The position numbers were made by a program, and so were the translations under genes. The notes beneath the pieces are model-generated. The model was not told where the DNA came from. It ran no database searches and saw only the letters and a list, made by a program, of their open reading frames with translations. Source: an uncultured Butyrivibrio sp. (GTDB lineage Bacteria > Bacillota > Clostridia > Lachnospirales > Lachnospiraceae). Taken from it: 25,851 nt of DNA. The stretch spans positions 1 to 25,851 of the forward strand of contig NZ_CAMVPU010000051.1 of the NCBI RefSeq assembly GCF_947169445.1. The letters run 5' to 3'. How positions within the stretch are numbered: the stretch's first letter is position 1; every line of letters starts with the position of its first letter. This document shows, piece after piece, positions 1-6,939 of this stretch.

Positions 1-111
1 ATGCCACAAGGGCTTGCGGATGATTTATGATCTATTCAACTTCTGAACTCAGGAGCTGTTATCTTTGATGTTGTTTCAAAGCGCGGCGGAAAGATGATAG
101 TCAAGAACTGA
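1..111 (+). CDS. Possible 3' end of an upstream gene, frame unresolved
   Basis: Two plus-strand readings are possible. The frame starting at base 2 runs open from the window edge and stops at 44-46, ending IYDLFNF. The frame starting at base 1 has a stop at 28-30, then reads SGAVIFDVVSKRGGKMIVKN before a stop at 109-111. A rho-independent terminator begins about 20 bases after the second stop, which fits a plus-strand gene ending here. I do not recognise the product. Either the gene ends at 46, or a frame change joins the two readings. Confidence 0.3.
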
Positions 112-131
112 TTAAAAAACTATAAACAAGG

Positions 132-169
132 GCAGGAACTGCGTTTGACATGGTAGCAGTTCCTGCTTT
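132..169 (+). terminator. Rho-independent terminator of the upstream gene
   Basis: A perfect 11-base stem, GCAGGAACTGC at 132-142 with GCAGTTCCTGC at 155-165, has a 12-base loop and is followed by TTTTATTAT. It closes the gene that enters from the left edge. Confidence 0.85.
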
Positions 170-243
170 TATTATGCGGAAAATAGGCTTTTTTGGAGAA
201 GAAATCAACTAAATTTTGGATGTTAAAAAAATATCAAAAACCA

Positions 244-366
244 TTGAAATATAGGACAAAGTGTGTAAAAATAATAATGGTGTTTTGCGGACGGCAGATA
301 AAATAGCGCAGAACGCCGTCTCAGGCTACATATGCCTGTCTATTGGTAGTAAGTAATGAAAGTTAC
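244..366 (+). promoter_or_regulatory. Hairpin-rich leader upstream of the NifU-like/GGGtGRT operon
   Basis: The stretch between the terminator and the first gene holds no ORF of note. It has a possible -35 (TTGAAA, 244-249) with a poor -10 (TAAAAA, 266-271). Three short inverted repeats follow: GACGGC with GCCGTC (about 290-320), CAGGC with GCCTG (about 323-340), and AAGTAA with TTACTT (about 350-368). The ribosome binding site follows directly. The pattern suggests a structured 5' UTR, but I could not match it to a known riboswitch. The promoter call is weak. Confidence 0.35.
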
Positions 367-394
367 TTCACATATACGAAAGGAGATTTTTCAC

Positions 395-1087
395 ATGATT
401 TACTCAACAGAGGTAAAAAATATGTGTCCCGTAACACAAGGGGTACATCATGGCGCAGCTCCCATTCCTGAAGAGGCTAAGTGGGTTAAGTCAAAAGAAA
501 TTAAGGACATTTCAGGCTATACACATGGTATTGGCTGGTGTGCTCCTCAGCAGGGTGCCTGCAAGCTTTCACTTAATGTAAAGGATGGCATTATCCAGGA
601 GGCTCTTGTAGAGACAATCGGCTGCTCAGGTATGACACATTCAGCTGCTATGGCTTCTGAGATTCTTCCAGGCCTTACAGTTCTTGAGGCTCTTAACACA
701 GACCTTGTTTGTGATGCTATTAACACAGCTATGAGAGAGCTTTTCCTTCAGATCGTTTATGGTCGTACACAGTCTGCATTCTCAGAGGATGGACTTCAGA
801 TCGGTGCTGGTCTTGAGGATCTTGGTAAGGGTAATCGTTCAATGGTTGGTACTACATATGGTACACTTGAGAAGGGACCTCGTTACCTCGAGCTTACAGA
901 TGGTTACATCACAGATATCGCTCTTGATGAGAATGATGAGATCATCGGATACAAGTACGTTAACTTTGGTAAGATGATGGACTTCATCAAGGCTGGTAAC
1001 GATGCTAACACAGCTCTTGAGAAGGCTAAGGGACAGTATGGACGTGTTGCTGATGCAGTTAGATGCATTGACCCAAGACACGAGTAA
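395..1087 (+). CDS. NifU/IscU-like iron-sulfur scaffold family protein (partner of GGGtGRT protein)
   Basis: The 230-residue protein has an IscU/NifU N-terminal-like core. Residues 49-77 (CAPQQGACKLSLNV... to IGCSGMTHSAA) resemble the IscU segment running from GAPACGDVMKLQI to the GCGSAIASS motif. Cysteines are at 11, 49, 56, 77, 106 and 223. The region after residue 120 (VYGRTQSAFSEDG), where IscU carries its third ligand cysteine, has none, so cluster binding may differ from classical scaffolds. About 90 residues beyond the core are not part of IscU. The ATG at 395 is chosen over upstream in-frame starts because AAGGAG lies about 9 bases before it. The gene is 21 bases upstream of the GGGtGRT gene, and the two are known to co-occur in Clostridia. 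Scaffold function is a family inference; the exact role is unknown. Confidence 0.8.
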   Translation: MIYSTEVKNMCPVTQGVHHGAAPIPEEAKWVKSKEIKDISGYTHGIGWCAPQQGACKLSLNVKDGIIQEALVETIGCSGMTHSAAMASEILPGLTVLEALNTDLVCDAINTAMRELFLQIVYGRTQSAFSEDGLQIGAGLEDLGKGNRSMVGTTYGTLEKGPRYLELTDGYITDIALDENDEIIGYKYVNFGKMMDFIKAGNDANTALEKAKGQYGRVADAVRCIDPRHE

Positions 1088-1108
1088 TAGGTAAGGAGGA
1101 AAAATACA

Positions 1109-2128
1109 ATGGCTTTATTTGAATCATATGAAAGAAGAGAGCCCCAGATCCTGGCTTGCCTTAAGGAGTATGGAATTTCTTCTATCGAAGAGTGTAAAGA
1201 TATTACAATGGCAGCTGGCATTGATGTTTACAGCCTTATCGAAGGCATTCAGCCAATCTGCTTTGAGAACGCTAAGTGGGCTTACACAGTAGGTGCTGCT
1301 ATCGCTATTAAGAAAAACTGCCGTAAGGCTTCTGAGGCTGCTGCTGCAATCGGTATCGGTCTTCAGGCTTTCTGCATCCCTGGATCAGTTGCTGATCGTC
1401 GTAAGGTAGGTCTTGGCCATGGTAACCTTGGTAAGATGCTTCTTGAAGAGGATACAGAGTGCTTCGCATTCCTTGCTGGTCACGAGTCATTCGCTGCAGC
1501 TGAGGGTGCTATCGGTATCGCTGAGAAGGCTAACAAGGTTCGTCAGAAACCACTTAGAGTTATTCTTAACGGTCTTGGAAAAGATGCTGCTCAGATCATT
1601 TCTCGTATCAATGGTTTCACATACATCGAGACAGAGTACGATTATTACACAGGTGAGGTTAAGGAAGTATTCAGAAAGTGCTACTCTAAGGATGCTAATT
1701 CACCTCGTGCTAAGGTTAACTGCTACGGCGCTAACGACGTACAGGAAGGTGTTGCTATCATGTGGAAGGAGAACGTTGACGTATCTATCACAGGTAACTC
1801 AACTAACCCTACAAGATTCCAGCACCCAGTTGCAGGTACTTACAAGAAGGAGCGTACAGAGGCTGGCAAGAAGTACTTCTCAGTTGCTTCAGGCGGCGGC
1901 ACAGGACGTACACTTCACCCAGATAACATGGCTGCAGGCCCAGCTTCTTATGGTATGACAGATACTATGGGACGTATGCACTCAGATGCTCAGTTCGCTG
2001 GTTCTTCATCAGTTCCTGCTCACGTTGAGATGATGGGTCTTATCGGCGCTGGTAACAACCCTATGGTTGGTATGACTGTTTCAACAGCAGTATCTATTGA
2101 AGAGGCAGCTAAGGCTGGTAAGTTCTGA
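1109..2128 (+). CDS. GGGtGRT family protein, function unknown
   Basis: The 339-residue protein contains the signature GGGTGRT at residues 262-268 that names this conserved family. It has eight cysteines (17, 29, 51, 71, 89, 118, 191, 205) and glycine-rich segments such as GLGHGNLGKM (101-110) and IGAGNNPMVGMTVS near the C-terminus. There is no signal peptide or membrane segment, so it is probably cytosolic. A strong AAGGAGG site lies before the ATG. It follows the NifU-like gene with a 21-base gap and ends at a strong terminator, so the two form a discrete operon. Codons are strongly biased (CTT Leu, GGT Gly, AAG Lys, CGT Arg), much as in groEL downstream, suggesting high expression. Its biochemical function is not known to me; the pairing suggests an iron-sulfur-related job. 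Confidence 0.85.
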   Translation: MALFESYERREPQILACLKEYGISSIEECKDITMAAGIDVYSLIEGIQPICFENAKWAYTVGAAIAIKKNCRKASEAAAAIGIGLQAFCIPGSVADRRKVGLGHGNLGKMLLEEDTECFAFLAGHESFAAAEGAIGIAEKANKVRQKPLRVILNGLGKDAAQIISRINGFTYIETEYDYYTGEVKEVFRKCYSKDANSPRAKVNCYGANDVQEGVAIMWKENVDVSITGNSTNPTRFQHPVAGTYKKERTEAGKKYFSVASGGGTGRTLHPDNMAAGPASYGMTDTMGRMHSDAQFAGSSSVPAHVEMMGLIGAGNNPMVGMTVSTAVSIEEAAKAGKF

Positions 2129-2153
2129 TATATTTTTTAATATGAGTTTAGAA

Positions 2154-2196
2154 GGCCAATGTTTCCGCTTTCGGAGGCATTGGTCTTTTTGTTTTT
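2154..2196 (+). terminator. Rho-independent terminator after the GGGtGRT gene
   Basis: GGCCAATG at 2154-2161 pairs with CATTGGTC at 2178-2185 (one G-U pair). An inner CCG/CGG stem closes the loop. TTTTTGTTTTT follows. Confidence 0.9.
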
Positions 2197-2223
2197 CTTT
2201 TCTATTCATTTAGGCTAAGTGTA

Positions 2224-2252
2224 TTGACAAAGAATTAACGCATTGATATATT
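2224..2252 (+). promoter_or_regulatory. Sigma-A type promoter for the ECF S component gene
   Basis: A consensus -35 TTGACA (2224-2229) and near-consensus -10 TATATT (2247-2252) are separated by 17 bases. Transcription would start near 2259, about 57 bases before the ATG at 2316. A perfect inverted repeat, TCAGAA-4-TTCTGA (2267-2282), lies just downstream and could be an operator or small hairpin. Confidence 0.75.
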
Positions 2253-2315
2253 TATGTTGCACTGTATCAGAAATGGTTCTGAACGGTAGCTTTTTTATTC
2301 AAAGGAGAATTGAAT

Positions 2316-2966
2316 ATGGATAACATGACTATGCTTGGCCGCAAGACTAAAGAGGAGTCAGCCGGACTTAGCAGCAAAACTCGTTACATGGTGGAGACTG
2401 CCCTGATGATCGCAGTCATACTTATTATGGGAAATACCGTTCTTGGTACAATTCCTACACCGTTTCTTAAGGTTTCTATCGTAACCGTTCCGGTTGCCAT
2501 TGCAGCAATGCTTATTGGCCCAACAGCAGGAATTATCTGTGGAATCGTTTTTGGTCTTAATAGCTTTGCAGGTGCATTCACCGGTGCAAGCGGGATGCTT
2601 TCAACACTTTTCACTATCAGCCCTATTGGAGTATTTTTCACAGCAGTAATAGCAAGATTTCTTGATGCTACAGTAGTTAGCTTTTTATTTAAAGCTCTTC
2701 ACAGAGGTAAGCTTAAGCAAGCTTCATACTATATCTGCGGAGCACTTATGCCACTGTTTAACACAGTATTCTTTATGGGAAGCCTTTGCCTTTTCTTCTA
2801 CAATACTGATTATGTTCAGGGACTTGTAAGTAAGTACAATGCTTCCAATGCTTTTTCTTTTGTAATTGCAATGGTTGGTGTTCAGGCTACAGTTGAGGCT
2901 ATTATCGGATGCCTTCTTGCAGGAACTCTTGGAGTAGTTCTTTCTAAGGTTCTTCGTAGGGGTTAA
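2316..2966 (+). CDS. ECF transporter S component, probably pantothenate-specific (PanT-like)
   Basis: The 216-residue hydrophobic protein has about six membrane segments starting near residue 22. The segment TIPTPFLKVSIVTVPVAIAA followed by a glycine-containing helix (MLIGPTAGIICGIVFG) is typical of S components, the substrate-binding membrane subunits of energy-coupling factor vitamin importers. No EcfA or EcfT gene is nearby, so it would use a shared energising module encoded elsewhere. The next two genes make coenzyme A from pantothenate, which makes pantothenate the likeliest substrate; this is a context inference. The ATG at 2316 is preferred over the TTG at 2310 because AAAGGAG ends 8 bases before it. 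It has its own good promoter. Other vitamin substrates remain possible. Confidence 0.8.
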   Translation: MDNMTMLGRKTKEESAGLSSKTRYMVETALMIAVILIMGNTVLGTIPTPFLKVSIVTVPVAIAAMLIGPTAGIICGIVFGLNSFAGAFTGASGMLSTLFTISPIGVFFTAVIARFLDATVVSFLFKALHRGKLKQASYYICGALMPLFNTVFFMGSLCLFFYNTDYVQGLVSKYNASNAFSFVIAMVGVQATVEAIIGCLLAGTLGVVLSKVLRRG

Positions 2967-2996
2967 GCTGCGATTCTTATATTTATGAGGGTGTTT

Positions 2997-3036
2997 GAAT
3001 CAAGTGTCAATTGTATTTTTTGACACTTGATTCTTT
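2997..3036 (+). terminator. Long hairpin between ECF S component and coaX, terminator-like
   Basis: GAATCAAGTGTCAA (2997-3010) pairs perfectly with TTGACACTTGATTC (3020-3033), giving a 14-base-pair stem and 9-base loop. The following bases are only TTTG, so the U-tract is poor. It may be a weak terminator allowing readthrough into coaX, or a processing or regulatory hairpin. Confidence 0.55.
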
Positions 3037-3091
3037 GCATATTGATAAAAAAACATTATGAATTTGTAGTGTTATTGATGATAAGAATATA

Positions 3092-3871
3092 ATGAATAAG
3101 ATAATAACTGTAGATATAGGAAATTCAAATATTGTAGTAGGAATCTGGGATAAAGCTTTACTCGAGTTTACTGGACGATTGCAGACTAAAAGGGATTATA
3201 CTGAAAAAGAACTGAGGTTGGCGATTTGGGACCTGATAAATAAGAAGACGGCTTATGAAGGCGCTATCCTTTCATCAGTTGTTCCGGAAATTACGCAAAT
3301 TACTTTAACCGTGCTGGAGGAAATAGTTGGAAAGAATCCTTTACTTATGAATCCGGACCTTCAATGCGGTATAGATTTTTCTGATTATGCCAAAGGTGCT
3401 ATAGGAATGGATCGTATAGTAGATCTGTCTGCAGCAGTTGCTATATACGGAGCACCTGTTATGGTCTGTGACCTTGGGACCTGTACTACAATTACAGTGG
3501 CAAAAAACTCTGATATAGAAGCATATTCCGGTAAGCTGTTTGGAGGAATGATCTGCCCTGGAGTTCAGTTGTCTCTTGATGCACAGGCACAGAGAGCTTC
3601 GCAGCTTCCACAGCTTAAGGCCAAGGAAACCATGTCACTTCTTGGTACAGATACGGCATCCAATATGATGTCCGGAGCGGTTGCGGGATGCGGTCTTATG
3701 ATTTCTGAACTGGCCAATAGACTTAATGATAGTGAACTTAAGGTTGTGATTACTGGCGGATTTGGAAAACTTGTGATGCCCTGGATTAGCACACAGGCTA
3801 AAGTGTATTATGAGCCTGATCTTTTGTTAAGAGGGCTCTATGAAATCTATCTTGGCAATTGTAATCAATAG
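3092..3871 (+). CDS. coaX: Type III pantothenate kinase (CoaX)
   Basis: This enzyme phosphorylates pantothenate, the first step of coenzyme A synthesis, in the cytosol. The 259-residue length is normal for the family. The ASKHA-fold motifs are all present: VDIGNSN (phosphate loop, Asp8), GMDRIVD (Asp107, equivalent to the catalytic Asp of the usual GxDR motif), CDLGTCTTI (Asp127) and GGMICPGVQLSLDA near residue 150. It sits between the presumed pantothenate importer and coaBC. The ribosome binding site is weak (GATAAG upstream), and a TATAAT sequence overlaps the start codon at 3088-3093, so the translation start signal is unusual, although the protein N-terminus fits the family exactly. Confidence 0.95.
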   Translation: MNKIITVDIGNSNIVVGIWDKALLEFTGRLQTKRDYTEKELRLAIWDLINKKTAYEGAILSSVVPEITQITLTVLEEIVGKNPLLMNPDLQCGIDFSDYAKGAIGMDRIVDLSAAVAIYGAPVMVCDLGTCTTITVAKNSDIEAYSGKLFGGMICPGVQLSLDAQAQRASQLPQLKAKETMSLLGTDTASNMMSGAVAGCGLMISELANRLNDSELKVVITGGFGKLVMPWISTQAKVYYEPDLLLRGLYEIYLGNCNQ

Positions 3872-3968
3872 TCAATTGTTTATCATAGTTTCTATGTAAT
3901 TGAAAATAATATGATGTAAATCATGGTTCTTATAGACGAAAATAAGTAAGAAAAATGAGGAAAATGTT

Positions 3969-5174
3969 ATGCTTACAGGAAAAAACATACTTCTTGGAGT
4001 AACTGGTGGAATAGCTGCTTACAAAAGTGCTGACCTTGCTTCAAAGCTTATTAAACAGCATGCAAATGTTGATGTGATAATGACAGAAAATGCGACTAAG
4101 TTTATAGCGCCACTTTCTTTTGAAGCACTTACTCATAACAGGTGTGTTACAGATACCTTTGATCGCAATCACCCCTGGGAGGTGGAGCATATAGCTCTTG
4201 CTGATAAGGCTGATGTGCTTGTAATCGCACCGGCAACAGCGAATTGTATTGCGAAGCTTGCCTGTGGAATTGCGGATGATATGCTTACAACTACAGCTCT
4301 TGCCTGTACGTGTGCTAAGATAATTGCTCCAGCCATGAATACTAAAATGTATGAAAATCCTGTAACTCAAAGGAATCTTAAGACCTTAGAGGATCTGGGC
4401 TATATCATTATTACTCCGGGGGATGGATATCTTGCATGTGGCACTGTTGGAAAAGGTAGAATGGAAGAACCGGCAGGAATTCTTGAAGCAATCATACATG
4501 AGATTGCTTTGCCCAAAGATATGAAAGGAATAAACCTTCTGGTTACGGCGGGGCCAACAAGGGAAGCTATTGATCCGGTCAGGTTCATTACGAATCACTC
4601 AACAGGTAAAATGGGAATTGCCATTGCAAAGTCGGCAGCCTGCAGAGGCGCAAATGTAACGCTGGTAAGTGGTCCCATAGATATTGATGTTCCGTCATAT
4701 ATTAATACAGTTAAAATAACTTCTGCTGAAGATATGTTTAATGAAGTGACTAAAAGGGCAGGAGAGCAGGACGTCATAATAAAGGCAGCGGCAGTTGCGG
4801 ATTATACTCCACAGACAGTTGCTGATGATAAGATAAAAAAATCTGATGACGGCTCTGATATGTCTATCAAGCTAAAAAGAACAAAGGACATTCTTGCATG
4901 GCTTGGTGAGCATAAGAAAGATAATCAGATTCTTTGCGGCTTTTCAATGGAAACAAAGGATATGTTGGAAAACTCCAGAAAAAAACTTTCCAAAAAGAAT
5001 CTTGATATGATATGTGCCAATAATCTTAAGGTAGCCGGCGCAGGCTTTGGCGTGGATACCAATGTTATTACTATTATCACTAAGGATTCTGAGAAAGAAT
5101 TGGAGCTTATGAGCAAAGATGAAGCGGCTGGTAGGATTCTTGATGAAATAATTTCACGCTTAGAGAATAGATAA
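3969..5174 (+). CDS. coaBC: Bifunctional phosphopantothenoylcysteine decarboxylase/phosphopantothenate-cysteine ligase (CoaBC)
   Basis: The enzyme joins cysteine to 4'-phosphopantothenate and decarboxylates the product, steps two and three of CoA synthesis. The N-terminal CoaC flavoprotein half (about 1-180) shows GGIAAYKS, catalytic His74 in VEHIALA, PAMNTKM at 121-127 and the active-site Cys157 in GYLACGTVGKGRM. The C-terminal CoaB half (about 186-401) shows TAGPTREAIDPVRFITN, STGKMG, AAAVADY and KLKRTKDIL. The 401-residue length is standard. The ATG at 3969 has GAGGAAAA just upstream. A 97-base gap separates it from coaX and contains only a small ATGAT/ATCAT repeat. It ends in a strong terminator. 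With the two genes before it, it forms a CoA module. Confidence 0.97.
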   Translation: MLTGKNILLGVTGGIAAYKSADLASKLIKQHANVDVIMTENATKFIAPLSFEALTHNRCVTDTFDRNHPWEVEHIALADKADVLVIAPATANCIAKLACGIADDMLTTTALACTCAKIIAPAMNTKMYENPVTQRNLKTLEDLGYIIITPGDGYLACGTVGKGRMEEPAGILEAIIHEIALPKDMKGINLLVTAGPTREAIDPVRFITNHSTGKMGIAIAKSAACRGANVTLVSGPIDIDVPSYINTVKITSAEDMFNEVTKRAGEQDVIIKAAAVADYTPQTVADDKIKKSDDGSDMSIKLKRTKDILAWLGEHKKDNQILCGFSMETKDMLENSRKKLSKKNLDMICANNLKVAGAGFGVDTNVITIITKDSEKELELMSKDEAAGRILDEIISRLENR

Positions 5175-5196
5175 AGAAAAGAAGTTATGAATAGTT

Positions 5197-5240
5197 AAAG
5201 CCTTATTGCTGAAGAATAATGTACAGCAATAAGGCTTTTT
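5197..5240 (+). terminator. Terminator after coaBC, possibly bidirectional
   Basis: AAAGCCTTATTGCTG (5197-5211) pairs with CAGCAATAAGGCTTT (5224-5238), and TTTTT ends the plus-strand structure. On the minus strand the same stem is followed by TTTAACTATT, so it may also serve the convergent GGDEF gene that stops at 5308. Confidence 0.9.
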
Positions 5241-5307
5241 ATGCATAAAAATACTAGAACTTCGATCTGATTTTCTAAATATGAATCTATTATTCCAAAA
5301 TATTACG

Positions 5308-6720
5308 TCATAATTTTTCTTTTTCTGCGTGCATTGCTTCATTAGCTTTTCTAAGTCCAAGGCGCAGGTTTTCACCAACAGGATCGTGGAAGTAGCCAAT
5401 AGCAAATTGCAGCCAGTCAGGATCAGAAGCTTCCTCTTTCAATGCTTCTATTTTTTCTTCAAATTCTTCTTTGCTGCATTTTGTAGAAATAACCGTAAAT
5501 TCATCACCACAGGAACGAAATACCTTATCACCATGGAATATAAGCTTAAGGAGTTCTGCAGCATCTTTTATCAGCTGATCACCTTCATCATGACCGTTAG
5601 CTTCATTTATCTGCTTAAGATGTGGAAGACAACAGAATACAATGCTAAAAGGAGCAGGATTGAGTTTTAACTTTGTAGACAGCTCATCAACATTTACATT
5701 CATTGTATTTCTATTAAATACACCTGAGAGGAAATCCAATGTACTTGCATGTTCCATACGATCCATAACCATATGGGTTGCCATTTCCGATGCAATGAAC
5801 AGATCCATTAGCTGAAGAGCCTCTTTTACTCTATTAATCTTGGATATATCAAAATTAGTCATGAAGATATATCCGATTATGGCATTCTGATATATAAGCG
5901 GAACAAGGCAAAGTGAATGCACGTCATTTTCTATAAGAGTATCTACCCATTGAGGGGCTTTCTTTGCATAATGATTTAAGTCATTTTCGTCTTTTATGAT
6001 TACGCAGTCTGTTTCACCGCATAACCCTTCCCAGGTATCTATTACTTCATAAGGGATATGAGAAAATGTTTCTTTTAAATCTTTTTCATCGTTTTTTACT
6101 TTGTTGCTGACGACTTCAAAAGAAAAAAGATCCGGGCTTACGGCAATAATTGCCACTGAATGAGAATCGGTGAATTCAAATATGTCTTTTGTAATTACAT
6201 CCATTGCGGCTGTAAAATCCTGCTCCTGTTTCATTTCAAGGCAGGCTTTAATTACAAAGCTTGAAAGATCCGGAGGAACAACTGAAAATTTACCTGCATC
6301 CATTTCTTTATTAAGAAGATAATGCAGTTCGTAGTATCCGATATCAGGATCGTCATCATCTATAGCTAGAGGCAATAGAAGGTTTTCTGTCCAAAGTCCA
6401 TACATTTTGGTAGTATCTACATACTGATGGAAATGCTCTCCGTTAAATGCACAGCGCAAAGATATGTCTTCGAATTTGGGCTCCCTCGGAAGAAATGCAG
6501 TGTAGAGTTCTCCATCCATTTTGAAATCTTTTCGCTCTGTTTTTTCTGAAATGGTATCAGCAAAAAGAGCATAATTGCTATCCAAAAATGCTTCATTAAC
6601 AGCGCAGTATCTTAATTCTCCGAAGCTTCCATCAGGATTTTTCCTGACTGACATTACAGCGCAGGAGTGATTTTTGGTATTGACCATTTTTTTTAATTCA
6701 TCATAAGTAAGAACTGCCAT
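5308..6720 (-). CDS. Sensor-like protein with GAF-like region and degenerate GGDEF domain
   Basis: The 470-residue protein has no membrane segment. Residues 1-150 are not recognised. About 150-330 resembles a GAF-type sensory module with an adjoining helix, and about 335-470 is a GGDEF fold (TLDFLSGVFNRN, then NEANGHDEGDQLI, then CGDEF at 404-408). The domain looks catalytically impaired: the metal-binding DxD of active cyclases (DIDxFK) is CLPHLK here (364-369), the first Gly of GGDEF is Cys404, and no RxxD inhibitory site is present (FHGD at 395-398). Known degenerate GGDEF domains act as c-di-GMP or nucleotide sensors or as interaction modules. The ATG at 6720 is chosen because GGAGG precedes it; longer in-frame starts lack a site. 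Confidence 0.85.
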   Translation of the reverse strand: MAVLTYDELKKMVNTKNHSCAVMSVRKNPDGSFGELRYCAVNEAFLDSNYALFADTISEKTERKDFKMDGELYTAFLPREPKFEDISLRCAFNGEHFHQYVDTTKMYGLWTENLLLPLAIDDDDPDIGYYELHYLLNKEMDAGKFSVVPPDLSSFVIKACLEMKQEQDFTAAMDVITKDIFEFTDSHSVAIIAVSPDLFSFEVVSNKVKNDEKDLKETFSHIPYEVIDTWEGLCGETDCVIIKDENDLNHYAKKAPQWVDTLIENDVHSLCLVPLIYQNAIIGYIFMTNFDISKINRVKEALQLMDLFIASEMATHMVMDRMEHASTLDFLSGVFNRNTMNVNVDELSTKLKLNPAPFSIVFCCLPHLKQINEANGHDEGDQLIKDAAELLKLIFHGDKVFRSCGDEFTVISTKCSKEEFEEKIEALKEEASDPDWLQFAIGYFHDPVGENLRLGLRKANEAMHAEKEKL

Positions 6721-6760
6721 GACATTGCCTCCGAATTCGAACAAACGATAAAATTTTACT

Positions 6761-6788
6761 ATTATATAATACCATATTCGTAAACCAA
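6761..6788 (-). promoter_or_regulatory. Probable promoter of the GGDEF gene
   Basis: Read on the minus strand, a -35-like TTGGTT (6788-6783) and a perfect -10 TATAAT (6766-6761) are separated by 16 bases, placing the transcript start about 35 bases before the ATG at 6720. Confidence 0.55.
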
Positions 6789-6823
6789 AAAACATTTATT
6801 TGTGTTTTCAGAATTATTAAAAC

Positions 6824-6852
6824 TTGTTAAATAATTTTTATTAAAGTATAAT
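6824..6852 (+). promoter_or_regulatory. Sigma-A type promoter for the nfeD/SPFH pair
   Basis: TTGTTA (6824-6829) and TATAAT (6847-6852) are separated by 17 bases. The transcript start would be near 6859, just ahead of a strong hairpin. Confidence 0.7.
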
Positions 6853-6865
6853 AAAACAGTAGCAG

Positions 6866-6900
6866 CGGCGCGGCATTTTAATATTGCTGCGCCGTATTTT
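6866..6900 (+). promoter_or_regulatory. GC-rich hairpin with U-run in the nfeD 5' leader (attenuator-like)
   Basis: CGGCGCGGC (6866-6874) pairs with GCTGCGCCG (6886-6894) through nine pairs including one G-U, with an 11-base AT-only loop. TATTTT follows. It lies directly after the predicted transcript start and before the nfeD ribosome binding site, so it could be a conditional terminator or a stabilising 5' hairpin. Confidence 0.55.
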
Positions 6901-6939
6901 GCAGTGAAAATGACATATTTTAAGACAGGGGGTGTGTGT

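Noticed and set aside
1413..1958. 181-codon plus-strand ORF inside the GGGtGRT gene
   Set aside because: Out-of-frame reading of a strongly codon-biased gene; composition rich in Leu, Arg and Ser with no recognisable domain.
3020..3048. TTGACA as a -35 box for coaX
   Set aside because: It is part of the 3' arm of the 14-bp hairpin, and no acceptable -10 lies 16-18 bases downstream (TGATAA at best).
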